From Oscheius onirici (taxonomy: Eukaryota > Nematoda > Chromadorea > Rhabditida > Rhabditidae), in contig OW051469.1 in assembly GCA_932521025.1 (NCBI GenBank), positions 9,870,398 through 9,934,397 of the forward strand: a stretch of DNA of 64,000 bases, in the 5' to 3' direction. Position numbers and translations under genes: made by a program. This document shows, piece after piece, positions 24,901-36,562 of this stretch; the stretch's first letter is position 1, and each line of letters begins with the position of its first letter. The notes under the pieces were generated by a model. The model did no database searches, was not told the origin of the DNA, and worked only from the letters and a program-made list of their open reading frames with translations.

Positions 24901-27900
24901 GTCTGAATAATTTCCGACAAGCTAAAGTCGACTTTGAGAGGCGGGAGTTCCGGACTGTTGCGAGGAAATTCGATGCAGATGCAAGCCTGTTCAATCTCGT
25001 TGTCGTTGATGTAGGTAAGAGTCTGAAAAATTCTGTCTAACTGTGGTTCTTGTGGCTTTTTAAATTATGCTACAACCGACGTGACTGTGTAACTGTCTAG
25101 ACTGTTTCTTCAAAAACAAGGCCTCAACCGACTCAACTGTCTAACTGTAGCTCTCTCTTACCTGCGGACTGCTCAGTATCCTCCTATTAGCTCCTCCAAA
25201 TTTGCCCAAAATCCTGAAGGCAGTCTGTGCTGAGGCCGCATCACTGGAAGCCGACAGTACTCTCCAAAGTCCTTGAATCAGAGCACTTCTGACCGGAGCC
25301 ATGTGCTCAAAAAGATACTCTGGCTGGAGATTATCGACACACAGTTCCAGAGTCCTAAGACCCTGCTGTACCAGTGAAGTACTTCCATTGAGAGCACAGA
25401 CTAGTGGATCCATCAGTAGCGGAAGGTACGGTAGCAGACTGGAGAGCCGGACAGGTACTGTAAGACAAAGTTCCAGGAACAGTTCCCTCATGGTTATGCG
25501 GTGGTTGCAGGACTGGAGCTTGTTCAGGAACTGTAGCAGATTCGGTAACAAAGGCAAGAACTGTCCATAGAGAATGTCATGGGCTCCACCGCCAATGGAT
25601 CTGAACAGCGCTCGGAGCAGGAGGAAATAGTTCAGTGGCTCCTTCGCCGTCAGGGCATACTCTGTGGCTTTCCGGATGAGGTCGGGAAGGTACGGTTTGA
25701 GCATCATCTCTCCCTCAGTAGTAATCTGCTGGCCGCATCCGATGGCCGAAAAGATGATCTTGAAGAGTTTGACGTAGAGAGTCGTCCGGTCGTTACTGAC
25801 GGCGAGCTTGTCCATATTCTCCATCAAGTACCGGATCATGATGCCGCCAAAACGGCAGACAAAGTCACTTCGGACGAGGAAGGCGTTGGCAAAGAGCTGG
25901 ACAGTCGAATTACTGTTGATCCTCTCAATGATGGTGCAGATGTGTTTGGCGAAGATTTCCTTGTAAATGTCAGAGTCCATGGTCACGAAAACGTGGGCGA
26001 AGATGTCCAGAGCTTCTTTTTCTTCTTTGCCACGTTGCCCAGGAGGAATTGGCTGATTTTTGGACGAGTTCGGCAGCATGAAGACGTCCATGCAGATCAG
26101 GCCGTATTTGAGAATGTTCTCCATGATGTCGCGTTCCTTTTCCATTGGGTAGGAGGCTGAAAGATGAGTATTGAGAGATAGAGAAACAGAGAGACAGAGA
26201 CACGAGAAAGCGACGAGCCAACAATCCAAGACTTCCAGACACAACTAACTACACAAAGACATGAGATTACTTGTGACCAAAGAGATTAGTTGTGACGCGT
26301 CTTGACAGGATCCCGATCAAAAACACTTACATTTGCTTCTAGCAGTAGTCTGAATGTTCCCACAGCATATCTTAACAGTATGGAGCAGATACTTGACAAA
26401 GTTCCTAGCCTCTGTGACAGTCATGGCCGGAGAGGCTACAGCACACAGTTCAGTCAGCATCTGGTCCGGCTTAGTGAAGCGGGAGCTTTTCTTCTGGACT
26501 TCCGGAAGGGGAATGTCCTTTGGAATCTCTGAAAGAAATATTTAACAAGCTATGAATTAGTACCTACCTTTCATCTCCTCGTCTGGAATGGTCTGATCAG
26601 TGGACGCTCTCAGTCCTTGATCCTGACTAGCCTTCCTGGATTTGTCTCCACTGGAAGATGGTCTCTGCTCCTGGTTCAGAAGCTCGTGCTGGGTGATTCT
26701 CTTCCCATTGGCATCTTCCAGTCCATGAGTCTTGATCAGTAGAGGCAGATGGTAGGTGGCTATCCTCTCAATCTTGTACTGTAGATGGTCCAGCGTCTGC
26801 CAGAGCATGTCTCTAGAAGCTTCGCCAGTCTGTTCCATCTTGGGGAGAGCTTCACAAATGCTGCAGAGGAGACGGACGCACATCACCTGCGTCTGAAAGA
26901 GACAAAGGTTCAACTTTCAGAGGGAGGAGTCACAATTTTTTGAACCGTGGCGCATACGTCACTCTCCGCGCCGGAGGGAACTGTCCGGGGTCAAAAGACC
27001 AAAACTATGACTCACTTGGAAGCTGAGAGTGGGATCAGCCATCTCTCGACAGAAGACAGCCGAGGACTGGAGCAGCAGTGGAAAATTCAGTTGGAAGCGG
27101 ATGTGATGAAGGAGATCGGCCAGGATTTGGTAGAGGAAAACTCTCAGGTTATCCTTAGTCGTGTAGCCTCTGCCAACGATGCAGTCTTCGTCTAGGAGAC
27201 GGGGCAAGAAAGTGACCACGTGGTTTTTGAGATCGGTCGCGAAACAGAACTTTAGGGACATCAGGATTTCTCTGGAAGGGGTAAGTTAGTCGGGAATCTC
27301 TTTCTGTCTCTCTGTCTCACAATCGGTCTTTGTTTCACTCACTTCCTGATCACAACATTCTTGTCGTCCAGCGTCTCCATAAGAGTCAAAATAGCCTTCA
27401 AGAGATTCGTCCCATTCTTCAGCATGACATCCATGAACGGGGTAATTTTGCCCATAATTGTGAGAAATCCAAGAATCTTGGCCTGCGCCGTATGGAAGTC
27501 ATCCATAATTTCCTGAAAATTCAATGGAAAATAAAGAAAAAATTCGAACCTTGACCATTCCTTGGAAATCTTTATAGTTTGCCGGCAACTGAAGGCAGAT
27601 GAACTCTAGAGCAATGATCAGAAATTCTGTGACGTCGTTGATCATGGTCTGTTTGTGGTGTTGGAACATGTAGACGAAGAAGACACTCAGTTCTTGGACC
27701 ACTTTCAGAGAGACGGAAGATCTCGGGATCAGAGTAAATTCGACCTTCTCGCCGCGACTTCCAGCTACGGAAATGAACTGGATGTGGTAGCAGTGGTTCA
27801 GGTACTGTAAAGGGAAAAATCAGTCCTTGTCTCTGTACTCACCGATTCCACTAGATTATCGTCCAGTGTCGGAGCCATCGGTCCCCTGAAGCTCTGAAAA

Positions 27901-28581
27901 TCCTGTGGCTCGAACATTCCATTGTTCATATGGACATTCATTTCTTTCACGATACTCTTCAAGAAATTTACAGCCGTGGAAATCTGAGGACACATTTAAA
28001 AGGAAAATTATAAGACATACCTCCGGAATGAAGTAAATCTTGGTTTGCTTCCAGACATCGTTCAAAATTTTCAGTCCCAGAACGGCATTCTTCTCATTAT
28101 CGACTGTAATCAGTCGAAGGACGACTTTGGAGATGTCCTTCACCAAATTTTTCGTGGCATCGTGGCAAGCCATCCGAAGGATCAGTTCCAGACATTTTTG
28201 TCTCAGTTTCTACAAAATTGGTCAGTTTCCCTGCCAATGTCTCTCACCTGAACAGTATTCTCCGCAATAAACTGCGGATTCGACTCCTGAAGATAATTAA
28301 TAGCCGTCTTCAGAAACTTTTCCATAGGCTGGTAGTACTGATTATTCGCTATGTAGACCTCCGTCTTGTCCCAGATTTCCTAGAAAACAAAATTTTAAAG
28401 AAAAAAATAACCAAAATACCTGTACAGCTCTAAGTTTCTCTTCCTCATGTTTTGTAGGATCAGTCATTATCTGAGTATGTGTGTCGAGATCAGTCTGGTT
28501 CTGAAGGGAGAGACGATCTCCCACCGAACCTGGCGGGAGATGTCCACGAATGGACATTCTGTAGAAGGGGTCTGAAGACAT
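12929..28581 (-). CDS. trr-1: TRRAP homologue (PIKK-family pseudokinase scaffold of SAGA/Tip60 complexes)
   Basis: TRRAP/Tra1 is the giant scaffold through which activators recruit SAGA and Tip60/NuA4 histone acetyltransferases. I count about 39 exons and roughly 12 kb of coding sequence (about 4,000 residues), the usual size. The start is MSSDPFYRMSIRGHL. The long N-terminal HEAT-type region includes EPLNYFLLLRALFRSIGGGA, LCLTVPVRLSSLLPYLPLLM, LVQQGLRTLELCVDNLQPE and FRILGKFGGANRRIL, near-identical to vertebrate TRRAP (about 25.2-25.7 kb). The FAT and PI3K-like regions lie between about 19.5 and 13.0 kb, and the protein ends with a FATC-type tail TYPWF. Where active PIKKs have HxDFG, the sequence reads RPVPFRLTHNFYNFLG, so the kinase is catalytically dead, as in the family. 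Introns are unusually varied: many hold pyrimidine microsatellites or the dispersed doublet repeat, and one holds a MITE. Confidence 0.97.
14904..14986. repeat. Hairpin-repeat doublet in trr-1 intron
   Basis: Two copies of the dispersed element, read on + as CACAACCGACG...CTGTCTAACTGTGGC, starting about 52 bp apart. A half copy precedes them. Confidence 0.8.
16441..16512. repeat. Hairpin-repeat doublet in trr-1 intron
   Basis: Two copies in the same orientation as those at 14.9 kb. The second abuts the 5' splice site region of the next upstream exon. Confidence 0.8.
18345..18416. repeat. GAGACA-type microsatellite in trr-1 intron
   Basis: An imperfect run of GAGACA, GAGACG and GACAGA words makes up almost the whole intron. 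Confidence 0.7.
18924..19006. repeat. Hairpin-repeat doublet in trr-1 intron, opposite orientation
   Basis: Two copies read on + as CCGCAGTTAGACAG...GTCGGTTGT, with a third half copy (GCCACAGCTTCGACAGG) at about 19016. Confidence 0.8.
19622..20246. repeat. Hairpin-repeat copies flanking a MITE in trr-1 intron
   Basis: One copy lies at 19622-19653, and two diverged copies lie at about 20161-20195 and 20206-20246. The element at 19657-20146 sits between them, as if it had inserted into a pre-existing repeat array. Confidence 0.7.
19657..20146. mobile_element. MITE-like element with ~100 bp inverted repeats
   Basis: Arms of about 100-110 bp (19657-19766 and 20046-20146) are inverted copies. 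From the outer end inward they share GTGATAGGAATAAACGCCCC, then TTCTAAAATTTTTGTTTTTC, then CCAAAATTTGGCTG and GGGGGCAGTATAGGGCC. The middle about 280 bp has no coding capacity. The left arm has gained a 15 bp poly-C run where the right arm has CCCCCACCCC. Confidence 0.82.
23198..23280. repeat. Hairpin-repeat doublet in trr-1 intron
   Basis: Two copies about 52 bp apart, same orientation as the 14.9 kb pair. They fill most of the intron. Confidence 0.8.
24024..24104. repeat. Hairpin-repeat doublet in trr-1 intron
   Basis: Two diverged copies about 51 bp apart, ending in CTGTCTAACTGCG and CTGTTTAACTGTC. Confidence 0.75.
24405..24485. repeat. Purine GAGACA/GAGAGA microsatellite in trr-1 intron
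   Basis: Runs of GAGAGAC and GGGACAGAG on the + strand, a pyrimidine tract in the gene's sense. Confidence 0.65.
25033..25151. repeat. Hairpin-repeat triplet in trr-1 intron
   Basis: A half copy (CTGTCTAACTGTGG) followed by two full copies at 25069-25099 and 25120-25151, about 51 bp apart. Confidence 0.8.
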
Positions 28582-29906
28582 TTTTTGACGAAAAAAAAAA
28601 GAGGAAAAAGAGCGAGAAATAAAGCGAAGGTAGTTTTCGCTTTCTGCTCCGCTTTTTGTCATTGACAGGAAATCGATGTGATTGTGAAAAGGCTTGACAT
28701 TTGAGTAAACTGTGAAGGGAACTGGCATAAATTTACCAGAGATTTTGGACTGGACAAGAAAGAAGAATCTATCAGAACATTCGGAGTGATGACTAAGCTG
28801 GCAGAGAGAGAGTCTGTCATATAAACAAAGTCTAAACTTGTGCTTTTCACTCAGTCTGTAGTTTGCTCAAATTAGATGAAACACAGGTTTTTGCTCTTGG
28901 TGCTTCTAGAAAAATACAATAATTTACAGTCTCGAAACTAAAAAGAAGTATGTAGAGTGGAGCCTACAGCAAGGAACCGTCTAGCTACTGAAATCAGCTT
29001 TGTGAATTCCAAGAAACTGAAAAAATTTAGTAAAAATTGAACGATATCGACTTAAGAATAGCCTTCAAAAATACGTTGAACAAAATTTCAAGGTAGGGGC
29101 AATATTCAGTCGGAAAAGGGTCTGGCTACGTAATAGTCAAGACAAGACTGATTCAACGGACAGTCTGGAGAATATAGTTAAAGGAAAACTTTATGTACAG
29201 ATGAGAATTAATCACAGATTCAGGAAAGTTCAAAACCAACATATTTCCCTTGAATAATTCCCATCAGAACTAGGGTTTGGCTTCAAAATCGAGGTCGCAG
29301 AGTTGGGACTACCCGACTAAACTTGTGTCATAAAAACTACCAAAACTATATTGTTGTCGAAAGAACTTTTTGGTGGGAATCGTATGAAAAAAGAAACGGG
29401 AAAAAATAATGTTAAATTCTAGAAATTTTTAATGTTTACTTGTCGCTGTGAACTTAGGCGGTGTTTGCGTACACGAATACTGGTCCATTTTCTGGATAAA
29501 AACCTATTTTTCGCTAAAACATTGATAAAACATGTAATTGGAAAAATTAAAGCATTCAACTAGTGAAATAAAAAAAACAGGGAATATTTTAAAGTCGAAA
29601 TGATGTGAGGAACCGGTCTAGCCAGAGAGCGACGTATAATTTTAGACTTACAGACTAAAAACGATGTAAAAGTTTTAAGCGGAGCATAAATTTTAAAGAA
29701 AACATGTCAAAAACTTTCTCTGGACAAAAGAAAATAGTGGATTTGAATGGGTTCGGTCGTCTCAAATGGAGCGCACTTTTCAGCTCGAGGCCGGCTGAAA
29801 TACCCTGCGCCAAATCAGTTGACCACAGCTGGCAATTTCCATCTTCCTTTTTCGAATGCCCCATTTAATATTTTCAAGCTTAAATTTCCATTTTCAGGGC
29901 TATGAG
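28582..29906. other. Divergent intergenic region between trr-1 and dymeclin
   Basis: About 1.3 kb of AT-rich sequence with no gene seen. It must hold the promoters of both genes. No TATA box or other motif stands out. Confidence 0.5.
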
Positions 29907-32900
29907 ATGGGAGGAATTATCAGCAGCGAGGCAGAGATAGTGGACAATGTTCATTTGAGAAAACTGACAGGACTAGAGCCAATCTCCGACAATGATCCCT
30001 TCTGGAACAGTCTGCTCTCCTTCAATTTGAAGATTGATGAGGCCGAAAAGTAAGTTTCTTTGTGGCTAAAAAAAAACGAAAAATTCTTTGACATCGTAGA
30101 ACAAGTTCTGAAGTAAATAGGGTCACACTCGAAATTTCAGACTTGAAGATGTAGAAGCTATGTAAGTTTAAGTTCAGTTAGAGGGATGTCGGGTTATAAC
30201 AACTGCTTCTTCTGTTTTCCCTGGTCTGCCATAGCTACAAACGGGAAATATTGACTTGAATAATTTATGTGTTTCCGTTTCTGAAAACATTTAAAAGAAC
30301 AAGGATGTTTAACGCTGATGTATGAGCGTAGATTTGAAGCTTTTAATGACCAGTTTCATTTCCAGAGAAGCCGCTCAACGACTCGATGAATCCATCTCAG
30401 ATCTCCTACAGGCCCTGATGTACAATACCCAGACAACTGGGAACTTTTCCTCATTGATCAGAGTCTTCCTGCGTCGAGCCACAGAACTCTCCACTTCAGA
30501 ACAATGCGAAAAGTTGGTTGGATTCAGACTTTATTTATTTCCGGCTTACAGTAAAATCTATCTCTGGCAGACGGCCAACAGTTTGACTATTCTCCGCTTC
30601 ATCTTCAAATTTCTCACGGAGCGGATGAACGAGTCGGAATTTGTGAAGGTCTTCGGGAAGAATATGACAAAAACAGGCTCATCTAGTGACGATAGTTCTG
30701 ATGGTAAGCGGTTTCTATTTTTTTTTGTGTTAGATCAATAAAATGACCGTAACCCATTGAGTTCGCCGCGAGACCACTTTTTTCTGTTTCAGCTCCAAGT
30801 TGAGCAATTTTAAAATATTTTACCAGTCACAAAATAAATTTCCCCATTTTTCAGAAGAAGAACAAGTGCCGTCAATTTACGAAAATACAGCAGAGGAATT
30901 TATCGTCTCCTTGTCTAATATCCTCACGAATCTTCCTGTCAAGTATGTTTTTTTTTATAATTTTTGAAAAAAACATATTTCAGCGAGTTCACAATGGGAA
31001 TCCACGTTGAAACTGTCAAATGCATGCTAACCTTGCTTAGCTCGCAGCTGTACAATGAGAATATTGTTACGACATCTATAATTTTTGGATATTTCATCAA
31101 CGGAGCCTGGTTTGTTGTTTTGTTTACCTCAAACTTGAATTTTTTTAGTAGTAAACACAGTGCGGAGCTGTCCCGAGCGCTTCTTGAGAATTATCTGAAT
31201 CACAACAACGAGTACGCTCCTGTAAAGAAGGCGGAACAAGGGAGTCTTGTGCTGAATATGGCAGGCAAGCTTATAATTAATTTTGAGACTTTGCTATTTG
31301 CTATTTTTTTCTTAGATTATTACTGCTCGAAAAGTTTGTGGGCACACTAAAATGTTTGCAGTTGTGAATTTGCGCTTTACCAAGCTAACAAGACTTTGTA
31401 TGCTTTGCTGAGTATCCAATGTAGAAATTTTGTACTTGCCGATAGCGTGCAACGAATAAAGTTTAGTGGGTTTATAATCGAACGTGTCGAAACAACCCGA
31501 AATACAAAAATTTCAGCCGGGCTGTGGTCAATGGTACAACTAGCTACTGGATTGGAAGACGAAGAAGAACAAGGCCCACCACCTCTCACTTTGGGAAATA
31601 TTTCAATCCTGCTCTTGCTCAACTTGGCCTGCCATCATCCCGCGCGGGGAACAAATCCATTCAAAGAAACACTGGCGGGATTTCAGAACTCACAAGGTAT
31701 TTTTTTCAGCTTTTTTTATTTACAAAAAAGTCTTTTCAGAAGTCTCTTCTATGAGCAACAACAGTTCCACATTTAAATTACCGTATGCAGCGTTGTATGA
31801 CAGACTCTGCGCTACCGCCAACTACGAGCCACCAATGCTTCTGCTTTACCTTCTGCTGCATAGAAATTCCGGCTTCAGGAATTTTATTTTATCTAGAATT
31901 AATTTGGAAAACTTGGTACGTTTAATTTTTTTTTGCATAAATTTAAAATTTCAGGTGATTCCCGTTCTTCGAATCCTGCATGACGGAGTCACTGGCCCTG
32001 GTACTAATAATCATCACATTTATTTGGCATTGATCGTCATGCTGATTCTTAGCGAGGATGACTTTTTCTGTAAAGTCATTCACGAGACTGTAATTTTCAT
32101 GTTTTTTAACAATAAACGTTTTTAGAACGTGAACAACATCGACTGGCTCGACACTGAAGTCCCGTTGAGAGAAATCACTCTAGGAGGACTGTCTGCTCTC
32201 GTCATGATCAGGACGATTCAGAAAAATACTGTAAAGATGAAGGTAACTTTTTTCACTTTTGTTATTTATTTAAATATTTAATTAAGGACCGATATTTGCA
32301 CACGAACAGCCTGGCAGCCCTATGCAACATGTCGGCCTGTTTCAAGTATCTGGCTCCCTTGGTTTGCCAGCGATTGGTTGGACTTTTGGAGGTAATATTT
32401 TTTCTTCTTTTTTTTTCGCGTTTTATTGCTTGATCGTAACAGTTTTATCATTATGATCTCAAACTAAAAAGATGTCTCGACACTCGTGACTAATGACCTT
32501 GTAGGATATCGCTCTCTCCAGTTTTCTTGCTAATGTCAAAATTTTCAGATGCTTAGCAAGAGACATGGAAAAATGGTGGAGCACATGAAAATTCGAGCTG
32601 ATTTGGATGTGGAGGAACAGCGCCCCATCAATTTCGTATGTTCTTGTTTTAGTTTTATCACACTGAAATTATTTTAGCACGAAGACATCACAGCGCTAGA
32701 AGAAGGCATCCGAGCTATTCTAGAAGTTCTCAATAGTACATTAACCTCGTCCCTTCGCTACAATTCAAATCTGGTCTACACAATCCTCTATCACCGGAGT
32801 CTTTTCGATTCCTACAAGCAACATCCAATGTTCCAGGTTGATATTATTTTTCTCGTTTAAAAACATTTTTAGGACCTCTTGGCAAATATTTCTACCGTAA

Positions 32901-33157
32901 TCGGCCACTTTTCTTCCAAGCTGGTGAATGTAAAGTTGGGCGATGCTGCAGCAATGAGGGATATCATCGAGAAGGAAGTTGTTGCCTGGCCGACTGACCG
33001 TCTAAGCAAATTCCCTGATCTGAAGTACCGATACATGGAAGACGAGAATACTACGGATTTCTTTGTTCCCTACGTCTGGCGTCTAACCATCCAGCATTCC
33101 GCCATCCGCTTTGATCCTCAACGAGTCAAACTATTCAACGCCTTGAGTCTATTGTAA
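29907..33157 (+). CDS. DYM: Dymeclin homologue (Golgi-associated, Dyggve-Melchior-Clausen family)
   Basis: Dymeclin is a cytosolic protein that cycles on and off the Golgi and supports secretion; its loss in humans causes a skeletal dysplasia. About 12 short exons give roughly 680 residues, close to the usual 670. The start MGGIISSEAEIV has Gly2 and Ser6, fitting the N-myristoylation signal used by human dymeclin. Strong family matches: LRKLTGLEPISDNDPFWNSL, NFSSLIRVFLRRATELS, IYLWQTANS, LLLYLLLHRNSGFRNFIL, HHIYLALIVMLILSEDDFF, YLHTNSLAALCNMSACFKYL, and near the end DRLSKFPDLKYRYMEDENTT then DFFVPYVWRL. A TTTTCAG 9 nt before the ATG is a possible spliced-leader site. Introns at about 31.35-31.52 kb and 32.4-32.55 kb are longer; the first contains the GCTGAGTATCCAA word found in other introns here. 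Confidence 0.96.
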
Positions 33158-33354
33158 CCCCTTTCTATCTGTCCTCCTTTTTCTGAGAATCTAGGCGTAA
33201 TAATCGACGTGTACAGCTATCTAATCTATATAGGGTCCTCTCTGCCTTGTTACCCCCCAACTGTGATATTCAGGTATTGGTATATAAACTTTTCGGCTTG
33301 AGATTTTATTATTATTGCAGCGGAAATATTGCAAATGAATGGTGAAGAGCGAGA

Positions 33355-34946
33355 CTACCAACGAAGAGCTGTAGGGTAGCCCTCATTTTGGGCTGGAGCT
33401 TGATAGGATTGGGAATCTGGAACGGCAACTGTAGGGGCTGTAGCAGCTTGGGCAGTGGCAGCTTGAGGGGCTGACTGGGCAACAGGAGCAGTTTGATAGG
33501 CTGGAGCAGCTACTGCAGCCTGAGGAGCTGGATGGGAAACTATTGGAGCTATTGAAGCGGGAGCCGCTTGCATCGGAGTCATGCTTCTCGGAGGGCAAGG
33601 ACAGTAAGCTGCATCGTTTCCAGGACTGCCAGCTTCACCATCAGCTCCTTTTCCTCCAGGCTCTCCAGGCGTTCCGTCTTTTCCAGGCAATCCTGGTGGT
33701 CCAGGTGGTCCTGGCGGAATAGGGAATCCTTCTTCGCCATTTTCTCCAGAGGGACCAGGTGGTCCAGCAGGACCTGGAGGTCCCTCAGGGCCAGGAATGT
33801 TTATCATTCGAGTTCCACTCTCTCCGGGAGTTCCCATACCGCCAGGAGCTCCGGGGTTTCCATTCGGACCCGGAGGTCCAGCCGGGCCAGCGGGACCAGG
33901 TTCACCAGCTCCACCGCCAACGCCATCAGCTCCTGCGTTTCCATTAGGTCCTGGAGATCCAGCAGGACCCACAGGACCAGGAGGACCAGCTGGGCCCATA
34001 GGACATTGAATGCAACCCATTTCGTGATGACTGGCCTCGTGAGCAACTCCAGCCGTTCCCTGTTGACCAGGTTGACCTGGAGCTCCATTTTCACCGTCAG
34101 CACCATTTTCTCCAGGAGGGCCAGGTGGGCCGGGAGGGCAATTTGTCGGTGCAGGACCTAAAGTTTGAATAATTCTGTGAGAAAATGTGAGTATAACTCA
34201 CCGCAATTGCACTGCCCTGAACTTCCAGATGAGACAGCTGGTTGAGCAGTTTCTTGACTACTAGCAGCTGGTTGAGAAACAGCTTCACCAGGCGCAGGAG
34301 CAGTAGTCTGAGGAGCTGAAGTTCCCTCCTGAGGTCTTGTATAACTCGAAGTTGCTGATGGGGCTGGAGCAACCGGTTCAGGCATGTCATAACCTCCAGA
34401 AGAAGTTGAGCCCGATGAAGTTGGAGGAATAGCTAAAATTCACTTATTTTTGTGTTAAATACGGACAAACTATGAGTTGCAGCCTCTCCGCCTTCCGTCG
34501 CGTACCCGCTCTTTTCCAAGCTCGGGCCTGAAACTTCTCCTGTAAAAGGGTCATAAGGACAAGGTCTACAGGTCCCCCACCACCTAGAGTTGGATAGTTG
34601 TCAAGCCTAGCGGTGCCTCTTAGCTGAACAGAGGCTGTTCCAAGCTGCCGATATGGTGGGTAGACTAGGGGATAATCGTTACCGGCGTATTGACGACGTA
34701 TTCGAGGAAGAGAGCCAGTAGACGAGATCATCTCGTTCCAGGCATCATCAGCGTAATGCTAAAGCCAATTTTATGACTTTCAACAAAGAAAGTAACCTTA
34801 AACTGTTCCAAGTCAAGTCTGATATCATTTTGGAAGTTGCTAATATCATTGAGGAGCCAAAGAGTACAGGCAAGGGATGTGACTGTGGCAACTGCTGCTG
34901 CACAAGAAACAAGCTGAACAAGAACGGATCGGATGACCTCTCCCAT
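33355..34946 (-). CDS. Nematode cuticle collagen with long non-helical extensions
   Basis: Secreted structural collagen of the cuticle. Exon 1 (34946 down to about 34797) encodes [20 protein letters not shown] and a transmembrane/signal segment. Exon 2 contains a furin-like [11 protein letters not shown] site. A non-helical Pro/Ser/Ala/Thr-rich segment ([12 protein letters not shown]) ends in QCNCG before the first Gly-X-Y block. Interrupted Gly-X-Y repeats run from about 34150 to 33610, with [14 protein letters not shown] in the middle and YCPCPP at the end, then a long Ala/Pro/Gln-rich tail finishing EGYPTALRW. Cysteines flank each helical block, as in cuticle collagens that cross-link by disulfide and dityrosine. 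The reading around 34450-34620 is uncertain because of a frame choice at a likely extra intron. The long low-complexity ends recall BLI-type collagens, but I cannot name an orthologue. Confidence 0.9.
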
Positions 34947-34980
34947 GACTAAAGCAGTCGAGAAGGGCTATCGCAATGAC

Positions 34981-34987
34981 TTAAATA
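34981..34987 (-). promoter_or_regulatory. TATA-like box of the 33355-34946 collagen gene
   Basis: TATTTAA on the minus strand, 35 bp before the ATG. Confidence 0.5.
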
Positions 34988-35118
34988 GGCGCGCAATACC
35001 CGTCTCTGGCAGTAACTAGTACCGGTTGCGCGTGGGTTAGCTTGACTGATTGGTTAGGCTGTGGCACGGCTAACACAAGGAATCCTGAGAATGTTTTTTA
35101 TTTGATCTATTTCTAATA

Positions 35119-36054
35119 TTAACGACGAGTTCCGTCCTCGAAGAAGACTCCTCCATCGAGAGCACAGTACTTGGGACAGATTCCCTTCTCTCCCTGACTT
35201 CCTTCCTCTCCGGGCTGGCCAGGGCTTCCAGGCTCTCCGTCATTTCCAGGAGAGCCAGGCTGACCGGGTTCTCCCTTCTCTCCATTTTCTCCAGGGGCTC
35301 CGTCCTTTCCGGGTTCTCCGTTAGGTCCCTTGGGTCCAGGTTGACCAGGACGTCCAGCCGGTCCAGGCTCTCCAGGCTTGGGTTCTCCACTTGGTCCAGG
35401 TTCGCCAGCAGGTCCAGGAGGTCCGGGCTTTCCAGCGGGTCCAGGACGACCGTTGCTTCCCTTGTTTCCGGGTTCTCCAGCCTCGCCGTCAGGTCCCTTC
35501 TTTCCAGGTCCGCCAGGAGCTCCAGGGTTTCCAGCTGCGCCAGGGGGACCAGCAGGGCCGGGAGGACCAGCGGGACAGGGCTTGCAGGGAGGAGGAGTGA
35601 TGGGCTCACAAGCTGTAACACTTGTCAACAAAAAAATGGTAACACTTACGCTGCTGAGGAGGACGTCCAGGATTTCCTGGGAGTCCAGGAGCTCCGGGCT
35701 TTCCAGGTCTTCCGGGTCGTCCAGAGACTCCTTGGGGTCCAGCAGGTCCAGGTAGACAGCATCCTTGGCACTGGTCGGCTTGACGGGCAACCCTGGTGCC
35801 GTTGGTGGAGGGAAGAGCATAAACCTCGGCCCAAGTGTTCTTGGCATTGGCCTGACACTCCTTCAGCTCTCTTTGCATCTGGCCTCTCACGTGGTGAACG
35901 TAATTGGAAACCATTGGCAGAGTCACACAGACCGAAAGAACGGCAACAGTCGAGAAAGTCACGGCAGCATAGCCGACGAAGCGGTAAGCCTTGAAATTTT
36001 ATTTTTACCGAAGAATGGAAGGGAACAAACCTTTATTTTAGAATCGATGTCCAT
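35119..36054 (-). CDS. Nematode cuticle collagen (Col_cuticle_N type)
   Basis: Cuticle collagen of standard build. A short exon encodes MDIDSKIK. The next opens [20 protein letters not shown], continues [20 protein letters not shown], and so has the hallmark N-terminal membrane/signal domain. RVARQ is the subtilisin-type cleavage site. CQGCCLPGP starts the first short Gly-X-Y block. A small intron (about 35604-35647) precedes [11 protein letters not shown] and the main Gly-X-Y domain, which is charged ([19 protein letters not shown]). The C-terminal [20 protein letters not shown] closes the protein after the last helix. About 300 residues. Its stop is 173 bp from the start of the next collagen on the same strand, but both genes have their own TATA-like boxes, so an operon is not indicated. 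Confidence 0.96.
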
Positions 36055-36090
36055 GATTGACCGAAGTGCCCTTCTCGACGAGTGACCCGT

Positions 36091-36098
36091 CTTTTATA
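36091..36098 (-). promoter_or_regulatory. TATA box of the 35119-36054 collagen gene
   Basis: TATAAAAG on the minus strand, 37 bp before the ATG. Confidence 0.65.
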
Positions 36099-36562
36099 CG
36101 GTTCGCCTTTTTCTCGGTTCCGAGAGTAAGAGAGGCGAGTGGAACGTCTTTTCCATTTTCTCTGGAACCGCTTCCCGGCAGAAAAACTTTGAAGACGGAC
36201 ACAACGATCAGGAAGCATATTAGAGTTTTTGGTGCCCCGATTCAGTAGTCAGAGAACATCGTGAAAAAATATTGGAACCCGATAATTGCAGGATCTATTT
36301 TTAACAGTAATCTCTAGCAATTTTTCACACAAAATCTGAATTACGAACTCCACACAGAGGTAAAGGAGAAAACCATTGGACTATCCTGAAATGTGAAACT
36401 GCGCGCCCTGTATCTGTTGCAGACGAGACGGTACGGAAGAGTTTTGAAAAAATTCTTCTTCATTGCGATCCGGAAACATACCCAGGTGCCATAATCCGCT
36501 GATCCAGGTGCTGAGGGGAGGAGGGGGACCCAGAACAACTGTTGCCACTAGCCGCAGTCGTC

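Noticed and set aside
33568-35994. Long + strand open frames across the collagen genes (Ser/Arg-rich and Gly/Pro-rich)
   Set aside because: Antisense shadows of Gly-X-Y repeats. The minus strand has signal domains, cleavage sites and stops in the right places.
34946-36054. Two collagens as an operon
   Set aside because: They are 173 bp apart on one strand, but each has its own TATA-like box at 35-37 bp from its ATG.
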